DNA of 64,000 nt. Origin: Gimesia sp. GTDB taxonomy: Bacteria; Planctomycetota; Planctomycetia; Planctomycetales; Planctomycetaceae. The notes beneath the pieces are model-generated. The model ran no database searches. It was not told where the DNA came from and saw nothing but the letters and a program-made list of their open reading frames with translations. Where the stretch lies: assembly GCA_002706765.1 (NCBI GenBank), contig PAJV01000020.1, positions 1-64,000 of the forward strand, read 5' to 3'. The stretch's first letter is position 1. Each line of letters starts with the position of its first letter. The translations under genes were made by a program, and so were the position numbers. Shown here piece after piece: positions 54,703 to 64,000 of this stretch.

Positions 54703-56076
54703 ATGCTGACGATTCTTGGCAAACCGACCAGAAAGAACGGCCAATTCTGTGATGGCGTTTCCCGTCGCAGCTTCTTGAAAATCGGGGGGATGGCGCTTGG
54801 CGGGATATCTCTGCCGGGCGTATTGCGGGCTGAATCTGAAAATCAGTCAGGCAGTCATCACAAAGCTATCATCAATATCTATCTGCCAGGCGGCCCCTCA
54901 CACATTGACTTGTGGGATCCCAAACCGGATGCCCCGAAAGAAATTCGCGGGGAATTCAACCCGATCAAAACCAATGTACCTGGCATCGAAATCTGTGAGC
55001 TGTTTCCGCGCATGGCTACGATGATGGATAAGTTTATCCCCGTCCGAACCATTTCTGATGCGGATGGCCGACACGATGCTTATCAATGCATGACAGGTCG
55101 TAAGTTTGGCAGCCGTCAACCTCCGGGGGGATGGCCCGCTGCGGGGGCTTTTGTTTCCCGACTGCAGGGACCTGTCAATTCCGCTGTTCCCGCAAATGTT
55201 GCCTTGATGTACAAGACGGGAAATGGAACCTGGGGGGAACCCGGTACGGGTGGCTTTCTGGGGGTTCCGTATGCGCCGTTCAATCTTGTGGGACGTAAGG
55301 CCCGCAGTTCACCGGATAATATGATTCTGCAGGGAATCACGCTGGAACGATTGCGAGACCGCGTCAAGTTGCAGCACGCATTTGACACGTTTCGTCGGGA
55401 AGCGGATACTTCAGGTCTGATGGAGAGCATGGATGTTTATTCTGAACAGGCCATGAATATCCTGACCACATCCAAACTCGCGGATGCATTAGACCTGTCG
55501 AAAGAAGACCCTCAGGTTCTGGCCCGCTATGGTAAGAGCAGCGAAACGTTCCAGCGGGACGGGGCACCGCCCATGATTGAGAACTTCTGCCTGGCCCGCC
55601 GTCTGGTTGAAGCGGGTGCCCGGTTTGTTTCGCTGAATTACAGCCGCTGGGACTGGCATGGGCCGGACGGAATGAACTTCCCGAAATCCCGTGAAGAATT
55701 TCCCCGTCTTGACCAGGGACTGTCAGCGCTGGTGACTGATCTCCATGAACGGGGGCTCGATAAGGACGTCTCCGTTGTAGTCTGGGGCGAATTCGGGCGC
55801 ACTCCCAAGATCAACCAGAATAACAGCCGCGATCACTGGCCTAAAGTCTCGTGTGCCATGCTGGCGGGTGGCGGCATGCGAAGCGGACAGGTTATTGGTA
55901 AAACCAATCGGAAAGGCGAATACGCGAGTGATCGCCCCGTAAAATTTCAGGAAGTCTTTGCCACTCTGTATCAGAAGGCAGGCCTGGATCTGAACGGAAC
56001 ACGCATCTTCGACACCAGTGGTACGCCACAATACCTGGTGGACCAGGGAATTGAACCGATGAGGGAAGTGATCTGA
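54703..56076 (+). CDS. DUF1501 protein (sulfatase-like fold), Tat-exported
   Basis: 457 residues. The N-terminus carries a twin-arginine signal, SRRSFLKIGGMALGG, suggesting export folded and possibly with a cofactor. The family-typical start NIYLPGGPSHIDLWDPKPDA, the WGEFGRTP motif and the GGGM end segment identify DUF1501, an alkaline-phosphatase/sulfatase-like superfamily member. In planctomycetes it usually travels with a DUF1549/DUF1553 cytochrome-like gene; none is adjacent here. Catalytic role unproven. GGGAAGAG precedes ATG 54703. Confidence 0.92.
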   Translation: MLTILGKPTRKNGQFCDGVSRRSFLKIGGMALGGISLPGVLRAESENQSGSHHKAIINIYLPGGPSHIDLWDPKPDAPKEIRGEFNPIKTNVPGIEICELFPRMATMMDKFIPVRTISDADGRHDAYQCMTGRKFGSRQPPGGWPAAGAFVSRLQGPVNSAVPANVALMYKTGNGTWGEPGTGGFLGVPYAPFNLVGRKARSSPDNMILQGITLERLRDRVKLQHAFDTFRREADTSGLMESMDVYSEQAMNILTTSKLADALDLSKEDPQVLARYGKSSETFQRDGAPPMIENFCLARRLVEAGARFVSLNYSRWDWHGPDGMNFPKSREEFPRLDQGLSALVTDLHERGLDKDVSVVVWGEFGRTPKINQNNSRDHWPKVSCAMLAGGGMRSGQVIGKTNRKGEYASDRPVKFQEVFATLYQKAGLDLNGTRIFDTSGTPQYLVDQGIEPMREVI

Positions 56077-56126
56077 ACTAAGTGGCTGAAAACAGTGCCG
56101 AATGAGTCGGAATGACGCGATCTAAC

Positions 56127-57287
56127 TTAGAGTTTGACGCGTCCGGGTGCTTCTTCTGGCTCTTCATCAAATGAACCAGGAGGACGGAATGGGTTCTGGT
56201 GGTCGGGCAGGGGAACGGAGTCATTCGCCGGAAAGGTTTCCGCCTCTTCAAAACCGACATTCGCAGGCTTCCATTGGGGAACCGTATCTGTCGGCTCAGA
56301 CCAGTTTGGTTCTGCCCGTTCTGCAATCCGGGAGTCAATCCGCATGGGGCGTGTTTCCTCCAGGGAAGCCTGTCCTGATGGTAGATGCGCTCCCAGATCC
56401 AGAACCGGATAGCCTGGATACTGTGGCACTTCCCAGACTTCGGTGGGGACATTCGCAGGGTTCACATCAATGTTGGCCATCGTCATTGTTAACACGATTC
56501 CGGTTTGAGGCCAGTCGAGCTTAATGACATGAGGCAAAATGGCGTTCGTATTACTGCAGTTTCGATATTCACCAAAGGTGGCAGTCGCAATGCGTTGTCC
56601 CTGACTGTCATACAGGGATTGTTCGATGATGTAGCCAGTACAGAGGTTGACGACCAGAATTTTCTGAACCAGTTTTCCATTTGGTAACAGACGATCAGAA
56701 ATCAATTTGACATTTGGTGAATTCTGTCCCTCTTTCTGAATCGAAAGTTCTTTTTCATTCAGCGGAACCACGCGTAATGCTTCCAGCAGCCAGTCTGGTT
56801 CGAAAGGGATATTCAACTGCGAACCCATCGATTCATAATGATCGTGCCTGAGCGTGAAGACCTGCTTCGGTTCATTACGCTTTACCCAGAACCAGAAACG
56901 CTCGTTGTTTGAGCCAAAATCGACTTCTGCTCCTAAAGGTGAACTGGCACGTAAACGAAAACGTTTGGGCTGCTCGACAATCAACATGGCGTTCAACGCA
57001 GGCATGGGGAGCCCGCCTTTTTGACGGGCTTTTATTTTGACAGAAGAGGACTGCCAGCCATATACGCCGGCAGTTTGTGAGTTTAAATGATTGACGATTT
57101 GCGTATAACTGGCATTAGGAGGTAATACACAAACGGGAGCCTGCTGAGGTAGAAACGTACGCACGGAAGCACAAGCGGGGAGGAACATGATCATGCTGAG
57201 CAGGAGCAGAATATTTGCGGTTGAGAAACGCGTGCGCAGCAGTTGCGTTGATCTGCTGATTTCTGTTCTTCCTTGAACATGTGGCAT
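56127..57287 (-). CDS. lipoprotein of LolA/LolB-like type, function unknown
   Basis: 386-residue predicted lipoprotein with the lipobox LPAC at about residues 35-38. The middle (about 70-270) reads as a LolA/LolB-like half-barrel (MLIVEQPKRFRLRASSPLG, VFTLRHDHYESMG), a fold used to carry lipids or lipoproteins; that is a fold-level guess. The tail (about 285-386) is Pro/Glu-rich and probably disordered. ATG 57287 is chosen; a GTG at 57326 overlaps the upstream gene. It follows the 162-residue protein gene by 29 bp on the same strand and is probably co-transcribed. Confidence 0.75.
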   Translation of the reverse strand: MPHVQGRTEISRSTQLLRTRFSTANILLLLSMIMFLPACASVRTFLPQQAPVCVLPPNASYTQIVNHLNSQTAGVYGWQSSSVKIKARQKGGLPMPALNAMLIVEQPKRFRLRASSPLGAEVDFGSNNERFWFWVKRNEPKQVFTLRHDHYESMGSQLNIPFEPDWLLEALRVVPLNEKELSIQKEGQNSPNVKLISDRLLPNGKLVQKILVVNLCTGYIIEQSLYDSQGQRIATATFGEYRNCSNTNAILPHVIKLDWPQTGIVLTMTMANIDVNPANVPTEVWEVPQYPGYPVLDLGAHLPSGQASLEETRPMRIDSRIAERAEPNWSEPTDTVPQWKPANVGFEEAETFPANDSVPLPDHQNPFRPPGSFDEEPEEAPGRVKL

Positions 57288-57316
57288 AGGTTTAATCCAT
57301 CTTCGGGGCGGACCCC

Positions 57317-57805
57317 TTATTCCCACTCTTCGAGAAATTGGGTATTCAATTGCTGCTGTAAGGCTTCAATCTCGGCTTCATCCAGGTTCTGATCGCGGAT
57401 ATCAAAGTTTCCTTCGCCATGAGTTCCCGATAGCTGTAGATACGATATCTGATCTTCTGAACGAGAGCCTTCCAGTTTTAATCGTCGTTTCTGCACGAGA
57501 AATAGAGCCAGGACGTAAAGAAACTTTTCCTGTACCTGATTAGGGGTTTCATACAGTTGCTCGAAATACTGCATCAGGGCATCGGGGTCAATTTTTTTCG
57601 GACCTGGAGCAGCAGCTTCAGGGACCTGTAATTTCCATTCTCCCACAGCCCCCTCCGGTGCCCCTGTCCAGGCTTCATCAGAAAAATCCATTCTGATCAA
57701 CTGTCCATTTTTTTCGATAATGACAGAATGAACCAGTTCACCAGGGACAAAGTCTTTGCCTGTTGAAGAGCAGGATTTACCTAAGGGCTTTAAATGATAG
57801 TCCAT
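57317..57805 (-). CDS. conserved protein of unknown function
   Basis: 162 residues, no signal peptide or membrane helix. N-terminal region with two Cys-containing stretches and beta character (GKSCSSTGKDFVPGELVHSV, resembling a Zn-knuckle lead-in), then a helical segment (DALMQYFEQLYETPNQVQEKFLYVLALFLVQKRRLKLE) and an acidic C-terminus. I recognise the form from planctomycete genomes but know no role. It is the first gene of a pair with the lipoprotein gene. Confidence 0.7.
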   Translation of the reverse strand: MDYHLKPLGKSCSSTGKDFVPGELVHSVIIEKNGQLIRMDFSDEAWTGAPEGAVGEWKLQVPEAAAPGPKKIDPDALMQYFEQLYETPNQVQEKFLYVLALFLVQKRRLKLEGSRSEDQISYLQLSGTHGEGNFDIRDQNLDEAEIEALQQQLNTQFLEEWE

Positions 57806-57985
57806 TTAAAATGCTGATCCTGTAGTTTCAGATCCAAATTTCAAGACGCGGAGAATGAATTTGTACACACGGCGAATCCTAGAGTAATCGTGAAATCACC
57901 TCAAGATGATTCTGGGGAGATTCGCCTGATTCCTGTGTTGATCCTGAAAATAAAAATCAACGGTAAAGGCAGAGGATGTAGAGAG

Positions 57986-58186
57986 TTAGGAACCGGTAAA
58001 GAATCGACTCGCAGAACCACCCTTATCCACGATGGGGATTTCAATCCGCGTAGCACACCGGGGGCAATGGCCTGCATAGGCAGTCCCTGTATGATTCTGA
58101 TAAATAGTGACATAGACATTACAGCATTTGAAATGCACACCAATAGTGGGGCGAGGTTGATGAGGCGTCGGGATTTGATCCGTCAT
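57986..58186 (-). CDS. small Zn-ribbon-like protein
   Basis: 66 residues. The pattern FKCCNVY, then AGHCPRC about 20 residues later, gives two Cys pairs that could bind one zinc; the end SASRFFTGS is also typical of similar small planctomycete proteins. ATG 58186 has GGAG eight bases upstream. It lies just beyond the ATP-synthase terminator, so it is probably expressed separately. No known role. Confidence 0.72.
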   Translation of the reverse strand: MTDQIPTPHQPRPTIGVHFKCCNVYVTIYQNHTGTAYAGHCPRCATRIEIPIVDKGGSASRFFTGS

Positions 58187-58205
58187 CCTGTGACTCCAGA
58201 TACAA

Positions 58206-58243
58206 AAATAAGCTGAAACGCACGGTGCCGTTTCAGCTTATTT
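58206..58243 (-). terminator. strong terminator after the ATP-synthase genes
   Basis: Perfect 15-bp stem (58206-58220 with 58229-58243, AAATAAGCTGAAACG) and an 8-base loop. On the minus strand it is followed by a T-rich run (TTATTTTTGT including the stem end), 50 bp after the atpC stop. It is also palindromic enough to act on plus-strand transcripts. Confidence 0.88.
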
Positions 58244-58293
58244 ATGAAATTCAAGGTTGCAGATCAAGGTGAGTTTTTGCACTCGCAGATCGT

Positions 58294-58695
58294 TTATTTC
58301 TTTTGAGCCAGGGCCAGCATCGCCCGAGCCCGGGTTTGATCTTTTTCACGAGTGTTACTTTGTTCCTCGCCCACAGCAGTTCGGTTGAGTGCTTCTTCAA
58401 GCAGTTTTTCAGCTTCTGCAGCATCCAGCTTGCTGACGGGGACGGCCTGTTCTGTGAGTACGGAAATCACAGATCCCTGGACCTGCAGAAAGCCGCCATC
58501 AACGAAGTATCTGCTTTCCGATCCATCTGTCGATTCGAAGGAGAGTTCACCGTAGCCCAGACGACCAACCATCGGCATGCGACCAGGCAGAATTCCGATT
58601 TGTCCGTCGAACAGGGTACAGCGCAAACTATGAATCGGCTGATCCAGCAGAGTCGTTTCCGGAGTGACTAACAGCAATCGAAAATCTTGAGCCAT
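58294..58695 (-). CDS. atpC: ATP synthase epsilon subunit
   Basis: 133-residue central-stalk subunit that joins gamma and can brake the rotor. The N-terminal beta-sandwich is clear (FRLLLVTPETTLLDQPIHSL, GQIGILPGRMPMVGRLGYGEL); the C-terminal helical pair is long (SKLDAAEAEKLLEEALNRT to ALAQKK). ATG 58695 fits other AtpC starts (MAQDFRL); a GTG five codons earlier is possible. Last gene of the ATP-synthase run, followed by a terminator. Confidence 0.93.
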   Translation of the reverse strand: MAQDFRLLLVTPETTLLDQPIHSLRCTLFDGQIGILPGRMPMVGRLGYGELSFESTDGSESRYFVDGGFLQVQGSVISVLTEQAVPVSKLDAAEAEKLLEEALNRTAVGEEQSNTREKDQTRARAMLALAQKK

Positions 58696-58796
58696 TGGTG
58701 CTCTAACCACATTTAAAACAGGATTTCAGATAAAAGCTGTGACTGGCTATATCGATGACAGTCACAGCTTTGTCGAATAACTATACTGACGAAGTA

Positions 58797-60275
<1,479 letters not shown>

Positions 60276-60322
60276 TCAATCTGTAAAAAACCATAAAGTG
60301 CCCACATAAGGCATGACGGAAA

Positions 60323-61198
60323 TTACTCCAGGGCAGCGGCACCACCAATAATTTCGAGGATTTCCGAGGTGATCTGTGACTGTCGTGCCCGGTTGTATTG
60401 AGCTGAGAGTGAGCCGACCATTTCGTTGGCGTTCTCCGTTGCTCCTTTCATCGCCACCATTCGGGCAATCTGTTCGCTGACTGCTGCATCCAGAAAACAT
60501 TTAAACAAACGTGCTTTAAATGCTGTCGGGACAATCTCTTCCAGGATCTCCTGGGCCGAGGGCAGGAATTCATAATCGTACTTCTGAGTTGCGGGAGACT
60601 CTGCGGCTGCTTCGAGTGCCCCGATTGGCAGCAGGGAATGTACTGCTGGCTGCTGACGTGACGCCGAAACGAATTCCGTATAGGCCACATCCAGGCGATC
60701 GATCTTACCTTCGATATATTCTGTGATATAGCGACTGGCAAGATCATCGACTTCATCAAAGGTGGGGCGATCTTCAAAGTGGGTATAAGTATGTGATGGC
60801 TCAATTCCCTGAAACTTCAGAAAACTGATCCCCCGCTTACCGGATATTTCCAGTCTCACATTCTGACCACTGGCAATCAGCTCTTTATGACGTCTTAAAG
60901 CTGCCTTTAAAACACCCGAGTTATAACCGCCGCACAAACCACGATTGGAAGTTAAAACGAGTAGCACAGAGTTTTTCTCTGTTTCATGCTTTTCCAGAAG
61001 CGGATGATGAAATTCCAGATTTGCCTGAGACAGATCCGAAACAAGTTCAGAAATCTTTTTGGTGTACGCAGCAGCCTCCGAAGCACGGTCCATGGCTTTC
61101 TTGAATCGCGCAGTAGCGATCAATTCCATGGTCCGTGTGATTTTACGGATGTTTTTTACCGCTTTTAATCGTTTTACGATGGCACGTGCTTTGGCCAT
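60323..61198 (-). CDS. atpG: ATP synthase gamma subunit
   Basis: Central rotor shaft of F1, 291 residues. N-terminal helix (MAKARAIVKRLKAVKNIRKITRTMELIATARFKKA), the family motif TSNRGLCGGYN and the C-terminal helix (SAQYNRARQSQITSEILEI) are all present. 54 bp after atpA. Confidence 0.97.
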   Translation of the reverse strand: MAKARAIVKRLKAVKNIRKITRTMELIATARFKKAMDRASEAAAYTKKISELVSDLSQANLEFHHPLLEKHETEKNSVLLVLTSNRGLCGGYNSGVLKAALRRHKELIASGQNVRLEISGKRGISFLKFQGIEPSHTYTHFEDRPTFDEVDDLASRYITEYIEGKIDRLDVAYTEFVSASRQQPAVHSLLPIGALEAAAESPATQKYDYEFLPSAQEILEEIVPTAFKARLFKCFLDAAVSEQIARMVAMKGATENANEMVGSLSAQYNRARQSQITSEILEIIGGAAALE

Positions 61199-61252
61199 TA
61201 GATTCTGAACCCGTTTTAGATTATCTGTTCAAACAATTAAATCAAAAGTTGA

Positions 61253-63374
<2,122 letters not shown>

Positions 63375-63444
63375 AACTCACAGCTAAAGGATAAATAAAT
63401 TCAAACAAAACAACAGCGTTTGAATAATTCGTTATTACTTCAAA

Positions 63445-64000
63445 TCAGTTTGAACTGCCTGAAATCTGAGACAGCGCCTCGTTAATCAGCCGATCACGAT
63501 CTGATTCATTCAGAGCACGTCCCAGGACATGCTCGGTGGCATCAATTACGCGTCCATTCATCTGGTCGAACAGATCCTTCAAAGCCAGCTCACGTGCCCG
63601 TTCAATTTCGCTGATGGCATGAGTCTTGATGGACTCAGCTTCCTGACGAGCCTGTTCGAGTACGTCCTGTTTGATCCGGTCTGCATCTGATCGCGCTTCG
63701 ACCATCATTGCCTGGATCTCATCCTGAGCCGCCTCGATTTTACGTGCGTGTTCCTTAACTAATTCTTCTGACTCTTTCTGCTTCGATTCTGCTTCATTGA
63801 TTGCAGTAATCACTCGCAGCTCCCGATCATCCAGCGCCTGGATCAGTGGACCCCAGGCAAATGATTTGAGTACGAAAATGAAAACCACAAACACAATGAG
63901 AGACCATAGTGCCAGGTCTGTTTTCCAGTGTAAAGGAGCTCCCGTATGCTGTTCCGCTCCGTCAGCTGCATATAATGAAGCTTCAGAACCAACCAGCCCA
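63445..64000 (-). CDS. atpF: ATP synthase b subunit, 5' end beyond the window
   Basis: Peripheral-stalk subunit: one membrane helix then a long charged coiled coil (LDDRELRVITAINEAESKQ to LINEALSQ). The frame stays open past the internal GTG at 63894 to the window edge, adding SLYAADGAEQHTGAPLHWK and TDLALWSLIVF before the helix, so the gene is incomplete here and longer than a start at 63894 would suggest. The extra N-terminal, probably exported segment is typical of the b subunits of planctomycetes. atpB and atpE are expected next, outside the window. Confidence 0.93.
   Translation of the reverse strand, partial: GLVGSEASLYAADGAEQHTGAPLHWKTDLALWSLIVFVVFIFVLKSFAWGPLIQALDDRELRVITAINEAESKQKESEELVKEHARKIEAAQDEIQAMMVEARSDADRIKQDVLEQARQEAESIKTHAISEIERARELALKDLFDQMNGRVIDATEHVLGRALNESDRDRLINEALSQISGSSN

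Noticed and set aside
63445..63894. Taking the GTG at 63894 as the start of atpF
   Set aside because: The frame stays open upstream and encodes the rest of the membrane helix and a plausible N-terminal segment up to the window edge, so the gene is truncated by the window and does not start there.

Overview
The window looks like chromosomal DNA of a planctomycete, most likely a Gimesia-like member of the Planctomycetia. The evidence is the protein repertoire: three proteins with DUF1559 (pseudopilin-like) domains, a DUF1501 protein, a giant surface protein with an N-terminal LEDR-type motif, a Ser/Thr kinase with a DWG motif fused to WD40 propellers, and an HpnH-type radical SAM protein. There are no rRNA genes, no tRNA genes that I can recognise and no CRISPR array. 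The species assignment is inference.

Layout. 1-5.6 kb: an exported HAD phosphatase, a GntR/FCD regulator whose promoter carries a palindrome between the -35 and -10, a secreted sialidase-like protein, a DUF1559 pseudopilin-like protein and a small lipoprotein. Three copies of a ~90 bp intergenic repeat lie among these genes. 5.7-8.7 kb: a lodAB-type quinoprotein oxidase locus whose lodA half is truncated and abuts a complete IS5-family element (934 bp, CTAG on both sides, two overlapping transposase frames joined by an A7G4 slippery run). 8.7-14.7 kb: a secreted alpha/beta hydrolase, threonine deaminase (ilvA), a ~1.1 kb gene-free stretch with hairpin-forming repeats, and an exported amidase.

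15.2-21.1 kb: a compact, translationally coupled sulfide/persulfide cassette. It encodes a TauE/SafE permease, a CstB-like persulfide dioxygenase-rhodanese, a 74-residue Cys-containing membrane protein, sulfide:quinone oxidoreductase, a secreted His-repeat/DsrE-like protein and a TsdA-like dihaem cytochrome. A perfect 7-bp inverted repeat overlaps the likely -10 of its promoter. The expected flow is sulfide to persulfide (SQR), then to sulfite/thiosulfate (dioxygenase-rhodanese), export of sulfur oxyanions, and thiosulfate oxidation outside the membrane.

21.2-46.3 kb: an ABM-domain membrane protein, a glycine-zipper lipoprotein, a 1712-residue kinase with 21 WD40 repeats (enough for three seven-bladed propellers), and a 16.5 kb gene for a 5499-residue surface protein immediately upstream of it on the same strand. 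A lipoprotein of unknown function follows. 46.3-56.1 kb: an enolase-superfamily enzyme, HpnH (hopanoid side-chain synthesis), a secreted DUF1559-type protein, then a BlaI repressor and a BlaR1-like M56 protease whose extracytoplasmic half is a full-length paralogue of the neighbouring secreted protein. A DUF1501 protein follows.

56.1-64 kb (minus strand): two planctomycete-type proteins of unknown function, a small Zn-ribbon-like protein, a strong terminator, and the F-type ATP synthase genes atpC, atpD, atpG, atpA, atpH and the 5'-truncated atpF, which runs off the window.
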